Shown here piece by piece: positions 1-8,101 of a DNA stretch of 64,000 nucleotides. Position 1 is the first letter of the stretch. Each line of letters opens with the position of its first letter. Below the pieces are notes generated by a model. The model had not been told where the DNA came from and ran no database searches. It worked only from the letters and a program-made list of their open reading frames with translations. The DNA is taken from contig JBEAQS010000098.1 in NCBI GenBank assembly GCA_041163765.1, positions 1 through 64,000 of the forward strand, read 5' to 3'. Made by a program: the position numbers and the translations under genes. The stretch comes from MAG-120531 sp041163765 (GTDB lineage Bacteria; Bacteroidota; Bacteroidia; Flavobacteriales; Flavobacteriaceae).

Positions 1-2
1 TA

Positions 3-1187
3 AAACTGCTGGAAGTTGAGGTTATGGTGTTTGAAAATCGTCTGGAAGAAGCTGTAAGGCAACTCAATCAGATCGAGGAGGTTGATGGCACCAACGAAGA
101 AGTTTATATCCAAAGGGCCAACATCTACTCAAAAAAAGACGACCACCCCAAAGCCATTGACTACCTAAAAAAGGCATTGGAAATCGCTCCTGACCAAATG
201 GACATCTACGCCCTAATGGGCATGGAATATTTGTTTTTGGACGATTTTGAACAAGCTAAAAATTGCTTTATTCAATGCGTTGAAGATGATCCTGAGGACT
301 ACGCTTCGCTGTATAACGTGGTCTACTGCTATGAATTCCTCGAAGATTATGAGGGGGCTATTCAATTTCTCAACGACTATCTAGAGCAGAACCCGTATTG
401 TGAAGTCGCTTGGCATCAATTAGGGAAGCAATATGTTGAAAAATCAATGTATAAAGAGGCCTTAACCGCTTTCGATTTTGCCATTATTTCAGACGACACC
501 TTCACAGGTGCCTATTTTGAAAAGGCCATGGTTTTGGAAAAACTAAAGCGCTACAACGAGGCCATAGAAAATTACCAAACCACTTTAGATCTGGGAGAGC
601 CTAGTGCGCAGACATACCTCAGACTAGGTCAATGTCATGAGGCTTTGGGACTCTATGCGCAAACAGAAGAATACTTCGGTCTAGCTGTCAGTGAAGACCC
701 CCTACTTGAACGCGCTTGGCTGTCTATAGCACAGCATCACCTCAATCAAAACGCTTCGGGAATTGCCTTGGATTGGATCCAAAAAGCGCTTCAAATCGAT
801 GATGAAAATCCAAATTATTGGGAAACATGCGCCATGATTTACGCCTCGATGGACATGCATTTTGAAGCTGATTTTGCCTGCAAACAATCCGTAGCATTTG
901 GTGGTCAGCGCATTGAATTATGGTTGCTGTGGGCACATACTGTCTGGTCGCTAGAAGATCCTCAGGGGTGTATTTTGGTTTTGGAAGAAGCTTTAGTATT
1001 ATACGACAACCATCCAGAACTAAATCTCAGAATGGCCGTGGCACAACACGCAGTACAAGACCTGAGCCAAGCCTCATTCTACCTGGAAAAAGCGGGAAAA
1101 GATTCGAGTATGCAAGCGCTCGCCCAAACAGCTTTTCCTTATTTTTGGACGAGCCAATGGACACAGACACACTGGCTTGGCCGTTAA
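3..1187 (+). CDS. TPR repeat protein (5' end outside window)
   Basis: The reading frame is open to the left edge, so this is the 3' part of a longer gene and the ATG at 24 is probably internal. Nearly all of the visible ~394 residues are tetratricopeptide repeats: helix pairs of about 34 residues ending in acidic/proline turns such as ALEIAPDQ, CVEDDPEDY and AVSEDPLLE. No signal peptide, membrane segment or enzyme domain is visible. TPR arrays are protein-binding scaffolds; the partner here is unknown. The stop lies 8 bp before the first DUF368 gene, which suggests one transcript. Confidence 0.85.
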   Translation, partial: KLLEVEVMVFENRLEEAVRQLNQIEEVDGTNEEVYIQRANIYSKKDDHPKAIDYLKKALEIAPDQMDIYALMGMEYLFLDDFEQAKNCFIQCVEDDPEDYASLYNVVYCYEFLEDYEGAIQFLNDYLEQNPYCEVAWHQLGKQYVEKSMYKEALTAFDFAIISDDTFTGAYFEKAMVLEKLKRYNEAIENYQTTLDLGEPSAQTYLRLGQCHEALGLYAQTEEYFGLAVSEDPLLERAWLSIAQHHLNQNASGIALDWIQKALQIDDENPNYWETCAMIYASMDMHFEADFACKQSVAFGGQRIELWLLWAHTVWSLEDPQGCILVLEEALVLYDNHPELNLRMAVAQHAVQDLSQASFYLEKAGKDSSMQALAQTAFPYFWTSQWTQTHWLGR

Positions 1188-1195
1188 ATTAAATC

Positions 1196-2095
1196 ATGGA
1201 AAACACTAGAAAACCAATAGATTACCTATGGATCGTCCTTAAAGGTATGGCCATGGGCGCTGCAGATGTGGTACCTGGTGTATCAGGAGGCACTATCGCC
1301 TTTATTTCTGGCATCTATCAGGAATTGGTCGAAACCATAGCAAAACTTCGACCCAGCTTGTTGCTCGTATTAAAAAACGAAGGAATTAAGGCGTTTTGGA
1401 AGTCTTCCAATGCCTCATTCCTACTTGCCCTGCTCAGCGGTATTGCCTTGAGTATTGCTTCGCTAGCGAAAGGCATAAGCTGGTTGCTTGAATACCAACC
1501 TATATTGGTTTGGTCATTCTTTTTTGGTTTGATGTTGGCTAGTTGTTGGCACATTTACCGCTCTATTGGTTCCTGGAAAAAAAGTCTGTACCTATGGCTG
1601 TTTTTGGGAACCATCCTGGCAGGAGGAATCAATTTTTTGCCTGAAGGGGCCTCCAGTAGCTCACTGCTCTACTTATTTATCTCAGGAGCCTTAGCGAGCG
1701 TTGCTATGATCTTGCCCGGAATATCTGGCGCCTTTATTTTGGTACTCCTCGGCAGTTATGCCACCGTACTTACCGGGGTACATGAACGAAATATCTCCAT
1801 TGTAGGTGTAGTCGGACTGGGTGCTGTGACTGGTTTGCTTTCATTTTCTTCTCTGCTCAAATGGATGTTAACTCGATTCCAACACCAAACGCTTGCGGTA
1901 CTAGTTGGTTTTATGTTAGGGGCCCTACCCAAGATTTGGCCTTGGAAATATCCTTCCGATCGAGCTATGGATATAGTAACCCCCTGGAATTTTCCTCTAG
2001 AAAGCCAATGGCCTATGGCTCTTTGCTTGATGTTGCTAGGTATTTTCTTAATTTTAGGGTTAGAGCGTTTGGCCCAAAAGCCAGATGCTGCATAA
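1196..2095 (+). CDS. DUF368 membrane protein, copy 1 (PopT-like undecaprenyl-phosphate translocase)
   Basis: A 299-residue polytopic membrane protein of the DUF368 family. Members of this family (PopT) have been shown in other bacteria to recycle undecaprenyl phosphate across the inner membrane, returning the lipid carrier used for peptidoglycan and surface glycans. Both family signatures are visible and form an internal repeat: MGAADVVPGVSGG at about residues 20-32 and ILPGISGAFILVLLGSY near 173-189, each leading into a re-entrant or membrane helix. It is followed after one base by a second DUF368 gene. The family call is firm; transport of undecaprenyl phosphate by this copy is inferred from the family. 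Confidence 0.9.
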   Translation: MENTRKPIDYLWIVLKGMAMGAADVVPGVSGGTIAFISGIYQELVETIAKLRPSLLLVLKNEGIKAFWKSSNASFLLALLSGIALSIASLAKGISWLLEYQPILVWSFFFGLMLASCWHIYRSIGSWKKSLYLWLFLGTILAGGINFLPEGASSSSLLYLFISGALASVAMILPGISGAFILVLLGSYATVLTGVHERNISIVGVVGLGAVTGLLSFSSLLKWMLTRFQHQTLAVLVGFMLGALPKIWPWKYPSDRAMDIVTPWNFPLESQWPMALCLMLLGIFLILGLERLAQKPDAA

Positions 2096-2096
2096 C

Positions 2097-3107
2097 ATGA
2101 AAGCGCCTGCTGAGCTAAAATCTCATATTTTCACTTTTCTTAAAGGCTTAACCATGGGTGCGGCCAACAAGGTTCCCGGTGTATCTGGTGGAATTGTCGC
2201 CTTTGTTTGGGGGTTTTACGAACGATTCATCTCGTCGCTAAAAAAAATGGATGTACATGCTTTCACTCTATTAAGGCATGGGAAATTCAAGGAATTTAAG
2301 CAGTATACTGATTTTGTCTTTTTAGGCTATTTAGTCATGGGCATGATATTCAGCTATTTCAGTGTCTCCAAAATCTTGGATTACTTTCTAAAAACCAGAG
2401 AGCTTTACGTCTGGTCGGTGTTTTTTGGCATGATCATAGGTTCGGTGTATTATATATCCAAGAGTTTTGGCGGATGGAACAGCAGAAACAGAAGTTTTGG
2501 ACTCCTGGGACTCATCCTGGGTATCAGCATCAGCTTTTTAAGTCCTGCGCAAGAAAACGACCACTGGCTCTTTGTTTTCTTCTGTGGTATGATCAGTGTT
2601 TCCGGGATGACATTACCTGGACTATCCGGATCATTTATACTCATGCTGATGGGCAACTATGTGCTTTTACTGGTTGAATCAGTCAATGCATTGTTTGACA
2701 CATTGACTGAAATAGCACAATTAGAGTTTGGGTTTATACACGATACCGCTCGGCTAGACGCCTTGTTCACCCTGGGTGTCTTCACCCTTGGATCAGTGGT
2801 AGGATTGATTACTCTTTCTCACTTTATTGGCTATTTACTCAAACGCTTTCACGATCAAACAACGGCTTCCATCATTGGATTTATCACAGGATCCCTAGGT
2901 GTTGTTTGGCCATGGAAAGAGGCTGATTACCTTTATGACGCTGCGGGAAATGTGGTCACCGACAGTTATTTGCAACCCGTAGTCATTCAATTTACTCGAT
3001 ACATACCAAAACTAAACGACGCTCTAAACCTCTGGGCCCTGGTGTTTATCTTATCCGGAATCGCATTACTCGTATTTTTAGAACGCTATGGAGCCCAAAA
3101 AAAATAG
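2097..3107 (+). CDS. DUF368 membrane protein, copy 2
   Basis: A second, diverged DUF368 protein of about 336 residues directly behind the first. It carries the paired signatures MGAANKVPGVSGG near the N-terminus and MTLPGLSGSFILMLMGNY in the second half, and 8-10 hydrophobic helices. It has a longer central loop than copy 1 (around VNALFDTLTEIAQLEFG) and a longer stretch before the last helix. I take the ATG at 2097, one base after the previous stop; an in-frame ATG at 2085 inside copy 1 is the alternative. Its 3' end overlaps aroE by 20 bp. Likely role: undecaprenyl-phosphate recycling or a related lipid substrate (family inference). Confidence 0.88.
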   Translation: MKAPAELKSHIFTFLKGLTMGAANKVPGVSGGIVAFVWGFYERFISSLKKMDVHAFTLLRHGKFKEFKQYTDFVFLGYLVMGMIFSYFSVSKILDYFLKTRELYVWSVFFGMIIGSVYYISKSFGGWNSRNRSFGLLGLILGISISFLSPAQENDHWLFVFFCGMISVSGMTLPGLSGSFILMLMGNYVLLLVESVNALFDTLTEIAQLEFGFIHDTARLDALFTLGVFTLGSVVGLITLSHFIGYLLKRFHDQTTASIIGFITGSLGVVWPWKEADYLYDAAGNVVTDSYLQPVVIQFTRYIPKLNDALNLWALVFILSGIALLVFLERYGAQKK

Positions 3108-3831
3108 ATATGGCCTTTTAGGCAGAAACATCTCCTATTCATTTTCCCGGGGATATTTCACCCAGAAATTTGAATCAGAAGGATTAACCGATTACAGCTA
3201 CGAAAACTTTGATTTGCCCGATCTTTCCTCATTGCGCTCACAAGTGTTCGACGATGCTTCCATCAAGGGTATTAATGTTACCATACCCTACAAAACAGAG
3301 GTAATTCCCCAACTCGATGAACTCAGAGGAGCCGCAGACGAAATTCAAGCAGTGAATACTATTGCCCGTGAGGGCGATCGTTTGATCGGCTACAATACGG
3401 ATGTAATCGGCTTTAAAAACTCGTTGCTTCCCCACTTAAAAAGCCACCACAAACAAGCACTTATTCTCGGAACCGGTGGTGCGTCAAAAGCGGTAGCCTA
3501 CGTATTAGCACAGTTAAACATCCACTATCAGTGGGTGTCTCGCACCCCAGATCAAGGACAAATTGCGTATCGAGATATCGATGAAAAGATCGCAGGGAGC
3601 CACCTGCTCGTGATACAATGCAGTCCTTTGGGTACCTACCCCAACATCGAGCAAAAACCTGAATTTCCCTACCGCTATCTAACCGAACGACATTTGTTGT
3701 TTGATTTGATCTACAATCCAGAAATTACTGCTTTTATGAAGGCTGGTATCTCAAAAGGCGCACAAGCAGTCAACGGGTATCAGATGTTGGTAGAACAAGC
3801 CGAAGAAGCTTGGCGTATTTGGTCAAAATAA
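3088..3831 (+). CDS. aroE: Shikimate dehydrogenase
   Basis: A 247-residue NADPH-dependent shikimate dehydrogenase, the fourth step of the chorismate pathway (3-dehydroshikimate to shikimate). Visible family features are the N-terminal LLGRNISYSFSRGYF substrate loop, the catalytic lysine in INVTIPYKTEV, the aspartate in NTDVIGF, the glycine-rich nucleotide loop LGTGGASKAV at about 128-137 and the C-terminal NGYQMLVEQA. It is shorter than E. coli AroE (272 aa), as is usual in Bacteroidota. The ATG lies inside the end of the second DUF368 gene, so the two are translationally close. aroK, the next step, is encoded far away at 31668-32189. Confidence 0.93.
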   Translation: MEPKKNRYGLLGRNISYSFSRGYFTQKFESEGLTDYSYENFDLPDLSSLRSQVFDDASIKGINVTIPYKTEVIPQLDELRGAADEIQAVNTIAREGDRLIGYNTDVIGFKNSLLPHLKSHHKQALILGTGGASKAVAYVLAQLNIHYQWVSRTPDQGQIAYRDIDEKIAGSHLLVIQCSPLGTYPNIEQKPEFPYRYLTERHLLFDLIYNPEITAFMKAGISKGAQAVNGYQMLVEQAEEAWRIWSK

Positions 3832-3930
3832 CGCCCTGAAAATAGACAAAGTAATTAGCCTTCAATTTTTTGGAATTTGTTGGGTAGTTAGTATCTTACT
3901 GACCGGTATTAACCATGAAACACCACTGAT

Positions 3931-5619
3931 ATGTCAGAAGAGAAAGCGCCAGAACAACAGAATACTCCTCAAGAAGTTACGAGTCCTGTTGATGCGCATT
4001 TGCACGAAATCGACCACTCCAATGCTGCAGATGCAGAGCTTGACAAGCATCAAGACAAGCACCAAATACCCTTTTTGGACTATTCCAATATGGCGCTGGA
4101 GAATTTAGTGGGAGAATTACAACGCTTGGTGAAAAATGAATCTGTCTCATTGATCAAAAGACACGTTGACGCTATAAAAAATTCATTTGACCAACAATTT
4201 CAAGCATTATTTGACTCAAAAAAAGAGGAGTATCTAGCGCAAGGCGGTGTTGAGATGGATTTTAAATTCAGCAGCGTAGATAAGCGTCAGTTTAATGAAG
4301 TATATAAAGAGTATCGCGAAAAGAGAGCTGACTACTATCAACGTCAAGAAATACAGCTGAAAAACAACTTAGCGCATCGTTGGGAGTTGATTGAGCGCCT
4401 CAAAGGATTAATCTCCATGGAGGAGGATATCAATACCACATACAACAATTTTAAAGTGATATTGGCGGAATGGAAAAATGCCGGTCCGATTCCACGGGAT
4501 AAATACAACGATGTTTGGCGTACGTATCACCACCATATGGAGATCTTTTATGATTTCCTCAATTTGAATCGCGAGTTACGGGATCTTGATTTCAAACACA
4601 ATCTAGAGGAAAAACTAAAACTGGTAGAACGCGCTGAAGAGTTGGCGGAACAAACCGATATTCATCAAGCTTTTCAAGAGTTACAGGTGCTTCACAAAAT
4701 CTGGAAAGAGGATTTGGGCCCCGTAGACAAGGAACACAGAAATGAGATTTGGGATCGTTTCAGCAAAGCTACAAAAACAATTCACGACAAGAGACAAGCT
4801 TACTTTGCCTCTTTAGACAAAGACCTCGAAGTTAATCTTCACGCTAAAGAGGAGATTCTCGAAAAAATAAAACAGCTGACACTCCAGGCCCCAACTTCCC
4901 ATAAGGAAATCCAAAACCAGATAAAATCTATGGAGTCATTACGCCAATCCTTTATGGAAATTGGCAAAGTGCCCAGCAAACAAAGCGATAAAATTTGGAG
5001 AAGTTTCAAAGAACTAAGCAGAACATTCAATAAGAATAAAAACAACTTCTTTAAAAACATCAAAAAAGATCAAAACGATCACCTAACGCAAAAAAGAGCT
5101 CTGTTAGAAATAGCCCAGGGGTTGGTTGAAGCTGAAATTAACGAGGCGAATACGGCAGAACTCAAACGCATTCAGGCAGCTTGGAAAGAGGTTGGGCATG
5201 TGCCGAGAAAATTCTCAGATGCGCTATGGAAAGACTTCAAATCCGCATGTAATGCATATTTCGAACGCCTTCAAGCGCATAAGAAAACACAACAGTCCCC
5301 ATCAGCAGATAGACAAACACGAAGAGGGCATACGCCTTCTGCGCCAGCTCAACAATCAGAGCGCTCTATCATTCGGAAAAAAATGGAAGAGGAGCAGGAC
5401 AAGATACGTCAGCTGGAAAATAACCTAGCATTTTTTAGTCATGTCCCCGAGGATAATCCTGTGGTTAAAGATGTTCAGAAAAAGATCGATCTACTACATA
5501 AACAGCTGGACGCGTTAAAAGAACAACTCAAACAAATCAATATTCAGGAGCATCAACAGAAAAAGGCAGCGCAAGAAGCTGAAGAATCTACCGAAGCTCA
5601 GGAAGAGTCCGCTGAATAA
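3931..5619 (+). CDS. DUF349 coiled-coil protein
   Basis: A 562-residue, highly charged, mostly helical soluble protein with four or five DUF349 units, recognisable by repeats of the type AEWKNAGPIPRDKYNDVWRTY, IWKEDLGPVDKEHRNEIWDRF, FMEIGKVPSKQSDKIWRSFKEL and AWKEVGHVPRKFSDALWKDF. The C-terminus is a long coiled coil ending in a Glu/Ala-rich tail. No catalytic motif is present. The family is common and conserved in Bacteroidota, and its function there is not established. It is separated from aroE by 99 bp, with no convincing promoter, and is followed by a strong terminator shared with rny. Confidence 0.85.
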   Translation: MSEEKAPEQQNTPQEVTSPVDAHLHEIDHSNAADAELDKHQDKHQIPFLDYSNMALENLVGELQRLVKNESVSLIKRHVDAIKNSFDQQFQALFDSKKEEYLAQGGVEMDFKFSSVDKRQFNEVYKEYREKRADYYQRQEIQLKNNLAHRWELIERLKGLISMEEDINTTYNNFKVILAEWKNAGPIPRDKYNDVWRTYHHHMEIFYDFLNLNRELRDLDFKHNLEEKLKLVERAEELAEQTDIHQAFQELQVLHKIWKEDLGPVDKEHRNEIWDRFSKATKTIHDKRQAYFASLDKDLEVNLHAKEEILEKIKQLTLQAPTSHKEIQNQIKSMESLRQSFMEIGKVPSKQSDKIWRSFKELSRTFNKNKNNFFKNIKKDQNDHLTQKRALLEIAQGLVEAEINEANTAELKRIQAAWKEVGHVPRKFSDALWKDFKSACNAYFERLQAHKKTQQSPSADRQTRRGHTPSAPAQQSERSIIRKKMEEEQDKIRQLENNLAFFSHVPEDNPVVKDVQKKIDLLHKQLDALKEQLKQINIQEHQQKKAAQEAEESTEAQEESAE

Positions 5620-5621
5620 AA

Positions 5622-5647
5622 AAAAGCCTCCAGTTGGAGGCTTTTTT
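5622..5647. terminator. Bidirectional terminator between the DUF349 gene and rny
   Basis: A stem of AAAAGCCTCC (5622-5631) and GGAGGCTTTT with a short loop, flanked by an A-run on the left and a T-run on the right. It can therefore stop transcription from both converging genes. Confidence 0.85.
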
Positions 5648-5666
5648 TATTCAATATACCAGAGGG

Positions 5667-7232
5667 CTACTTAGCCACGTTTACTGCTCGAGTTTCGCGG
5701 ATTACGGTAACCTTTACCTGACCGGGATAAGTCATGTCTGTTTGGATTTTTTGAGAGATTTCAAAAGACATCTCCATCGCTTGCTCATCGCTTACCTTTT
5801 CGCTTTCAACGATTACCCGTAATTCTCTACCGGCTTGAATCGCATAAGCTTTTTGCACTCCCTTAAACCCAAACGCAATATCTTCAAGATCTTTAAGTCT
5901 TTGGATATATGAATCAAGAACTTGTCTTCGCGCTCCTGGACGGGCTCCACTAATAGCATCACAAACCTGAACAATGGGAGCGATCAGTGTTTTCATTTCA
6001 ATCTCATCGTGGTGAGCACCAATGGCATTGCACACATCTGGCTTTTCGCCATATTTTTCAGCCCATTGCATACCCAGAATAGCGTGTGGCGTTTCTGCAT
6101 CAGCCTCGCTATGCGGTACTTTTCCAATATCGTGTAAGAGACCAGCGCGTTTGGCCAGTTTGGCGTTTATACCCAATTCAGCAGCCATCACACCGCACAG
6201 CTTAGCTACTTCTCTTGAGTGTTGCAGTAAGTTTTGACCATAAGAAGATCGATACTTCATGCGGCCAACAGCCTTGATTAACTCTGGATGCAATCCGTGA
6301 ATTCCCAAATCGATCACCGTTCGTTTTCCTACCTCAGCAATTTCTTCTTCGATCTGTTTTTCAGTCTTCTTAACCACCTCTTCAATACGGGCTGGGTGAA
6401 TCCTTCCATCGGTAACTAATCGGTGAAGAGATAGACGAGCAATCTCTCGGCGCACTGAGTCAAAACAAGAAAGAATGATCGCATCAGGTGTATCATCTAC
6501 AATAATTTCCACCCCAGTCGCTGCCTCAATAGCGCGAATATTTCTTCCTTCCCTGCCAATGATTCTACCTTTAACATCGTCAGATTCAAGATTGAACACC
6601 GAAACACAATTTTCGACAGCCTCTTCCGTACCGATGCGTTGGATGGTATTGATGACAATCTTTTTAGCCTCTTGTTGCGCAGTAAGCTTGGCCTCTTCCA
6701 TCGCTGTTTGCATATAAGCCATAGCCCCTGTTTTGGCTTCTTCTTTTAAAGTAGTCATCAACTGCTCCTTGGCATCTTGGGCGGATAAGCCAGAAATCAC
6801 TTCGAGTTGTTGTACTTGATTTTTGTGAAGACGGTCCACCTCAGCTTGCTTTTTATCTAGCAATTCCGATTTTTGGGCCACTTCTTGAAGCTGCCGCTCT
6901 AACTGATCAGAAAGCTTTTTATTTTGGGCGAGCTCGGCGCTAACCTGAGACTCCTTATCTCTGGTTCTCTTTTCCGCTTCAGCTATTTTCTTGTCTTTTT
7001 GAACTATGTGTTGCTCATGCTCTGCCTTGAGCTCTAGAAACTTTTCTTTTGCTTGAAAGATTTTGTCTTTCTTGATGTTTTCTGCTTCTACTTTAGCGTT
7101 TTTAATGATGTCCAAAGCCTCTTTTCTGGCACTGGCTATGGTTTTCGAAGCCTTGCCTTTTTCCATGATTTTAGCAGCGCCAAAACCAAGGACTGACATC
7201 AGTGCGCCGATGATCCACGGGGTTATTTCCAT
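5667..7232 (-). CDS. rny: Ribonuclease Y
   Basis: A 521-residue membrane-anchored endoribonuclease that starts decay of many mRNAs. The order is canonical: one N-terminal membrane helix (about residues 4-24), a long charged coiled coil to about residue 190, a KH RNA-binding domain (GRIIGREGRNIRAIEAATGVEIIVDDTP) and an HD domain with the metal ligands in GLLHDIGK and the later AHHDE. The length matches the family. It lies downstream of zapA and the 6S RNA on the same strand; the 6S terminator separates them, so rny probably has its own promoter, which I could not place. Confidence 0.97.
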   Translation of the reverse strand: MEITPWIIGALMSVLGFGAAKIMEKGKASKTIASARKEALDIIKNAKVEAENIKKDKIFQAKEKFLELKAEHEQHIVQKDKKIAEAEKRTRDKESQVSAELAQNKKLSDQLERQLQEVAQKSELLDKKQAEVDRLHKNQVQQLEVISGLSAQDAKEQLMTTLKEEAKTGAMAYMQTAMEEAKLTAQQEAKKIVINTIQRIGTEEAVENCVSVFNLESDDVKGRIIGREGRNIRAIEAATGVEIIVDDTPDAIILSCFDSVRREIARLSLHRLVTDGRIHPARIEEVVKKTEKQIEEEIAEVGKRTVIDLGIHGLHPELIKAVGRMKYRSSYGQNLLQHSREVAKLCGVMAAELGINAKLAKRAGLLHDIGKVPHSEADAETPHAILGMQWAEKYGEKPDVCNAIGAHHDEIEMKTLIAPIVQVCDAISGARPGARRQVLDSYIQRLKDLEDIAFGFKGVQKAYAIQAGRELRVIVESEKVSDEQAMEMSFEISQKIQTDMTYPGQVKVTVIRETRAVNVAK

Positions 7233-7254
7233 TGTTATGTGTATTTAAATTAAA

Positions 7255-7416
7255 ATAAAAAACCCACACTGGTTGGGTTTGTACAAACTCCAAAAAACAG
7301 GTTTAAGGCTAACAGTATATTCGAGTTTCCTTGACGTGAAGGCATGCTCTAGGATACTGACTCACCCCCTCGAATTCATTCGTGTTGAGTTTGTCAAAAA
7401 TTGACCAATGTGGGCA
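7255..7416 (-). ncRNA. ssrS: 6S RNA (6S-Flavo type)
   Basis: On the minus strand the stretch between zapA and rny folds into one long interrupted hairpin. The closing stem is 10 bp (7405-7414 with 7263-7272, one G-U). A second helix of 8 bp pairs 7387-7394 with 7283-7290, and a third of 7 bp pairs 7369-7375 with 7319-7325. A large asymmetric internal bubble separates the second and third helices, and the third is capped by a further partly paired arm. The closing stem is followed directly by a T-rich run (7250-7262), so its 3' strand doubles as a terminator. This is the promoter-mimic shape of 6S RNA, which binds RNA polymerase holoenzyme. The zapA-ssrS neighbourhood matches that in other bacteria. 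Ends are approximate. Confidence 0.8.
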
Positions 7417-7436
7417 GAATCTTGATAAAGAACGTT

Positions 7437-7727
7437 TTAGCCGATAGCTTCAGCAATGAGGTCATCCAATCGTGTTAGTCGTTGCGCCAATTCATCTGAT
7501 TCTGCAGAATCTTGAAGAACTTTTTGCTCAACTTTAGAAGCGAAATGCAAGGCACACATGGCCAATACATCTTGTTTATCTCGCACGGCGTAGTTCTGTT
7601 CAAAGCTTTTTGTCATGAGCTCTATTTGCTTGGCGGCTTTGCGCAAACCTTCTTCCTGTCTGGGATCGATGGTGAGCGGATAAACCCGATCAGCTATGGA
7701 GATTTTAATTTTTAGTTTCTCCGACAT
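7437..7727 (-). CDS. zapA: Cell division protein ZapA
   Basis: A 96-residue ZapA, a small cytoplasmic protein that bundles FtsZ protofilaments at the division ring. The N-terminal strand-rich head (KLKIKISIADRVYPLTIDPRQEEGLRKAAKQI) and the C-terminal dimerising helix with LAMCALHFASKVEQKV are typical. It starts 2 bp after the stop of a small coiled-coil protein gene and is followed 20-25 bp later by the 6S RNA, so the three form one unit from the promoter at 8044-8051. Confidence 0.9.
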   Translation of the reverse strand: MSEKLKIKISIADRVYPLTIDPRQEEGLRKAAKQIELMTKSFEQNYAVRDKQDVLAMCALHFASKVEQKVLQDSAESDELAQRLTRLDDLIAEAIG

Positions 7728-7729
7728 TA

Positions 7730-8020
7730 CTACACAGAGAGCGCACCTATACAGCGGTCCAACTCTTTTATTAGGGTGTTCATTTTCTGTTTGGCATCGG
7801 TCGTGTTTTGATCACTGCCGAGCACGCTGTGGGCCATTTGAAGTGCTTGAACTTGATGTTCCAGCTGTGATTGTTGTCGTTGATACGCTTCAAGTGCTGC
7901 TTGAAGATTCGATCTTTGGGCATTCAAGCCAGCTACTGCTTCTGTCAATTGATGGTTTCTGTCCAACAATTGCTGTACTTTTTGCTCTAAACCTGCAACG
8001 ATGGCAATCATTTCGCTCAT
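7730..8020 (-). CDS. Small coiled-coil protein upstream of zapA
   Basis: A protein of 96 residues if read from the ATG at 8020 (MSEMIAIVAG...). It is predicted to be a coiled coil through most of its length, with heptad-like Leu/Ile/Val spacing in LEQKVQQLLDRNHQLTEAVAGLNAQRSNLQAAL, and has no other recognisable domain. An in-frame ATG at 8056 exists, but the consensus promoter box at 8044-8051 lies downstream of it, which favours 8020. Coupling to zapA suggests a division-ring role comparable to ZapB; that is inference from size, fold and position only. Confidence 0.75.
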   Translation of the reverse strand: MSEMIAIVAGLEQKVQQLLDRNHQLTEAVAGLNAQRSNLQAALEAYQRQQSQLEHQVQALQMAHSVLGSDQNTTDAKQKMNTLIKELDRCIGALSV

Positions 8021-8043
8021 TTCGCAAACAACATGCTTATTCA

Positions 8044-8051
8044 CAAAATTA
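8044..8051 (-). promoter_or_regulatory. -7 box of the coiled-coil protein-zapA-ssrS unit
   Basis: TAATTTTG on the minus strand matches the Bacteroidota -7 consensus TAnnTTTG. It ends 23 bases before the ATG at 8020. No well-spaced -33 TTG is seen. Confidence 0.6.
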
Positions 8052-8101
8052 ATCATTTAATGGCAAAAAAGTATCATTCTTCTTTTATAATTTTAGAGAA
8101 T

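Noticed and set aside
920..1192. A 90-residue frame overlapping the TPR gene
   Set aside because: Low-complexity Arg/Ser/Pro-rich composition in another frame of a well-supported gene; no domain.
6475..6717. Hydrophobic frame opposite rny
   Set aside because: Antisense shadow of the KH domain region; Ser/Ile/Ala bias comes from complementary codons.
8021..8056. ATG at 8056 as start of the coiled-coil protein upstream of zapA
   Set aside because: A consensus promoter box (8044-8051) lies downstream of it; the ATG at 8020 fits a 23-nt leader.
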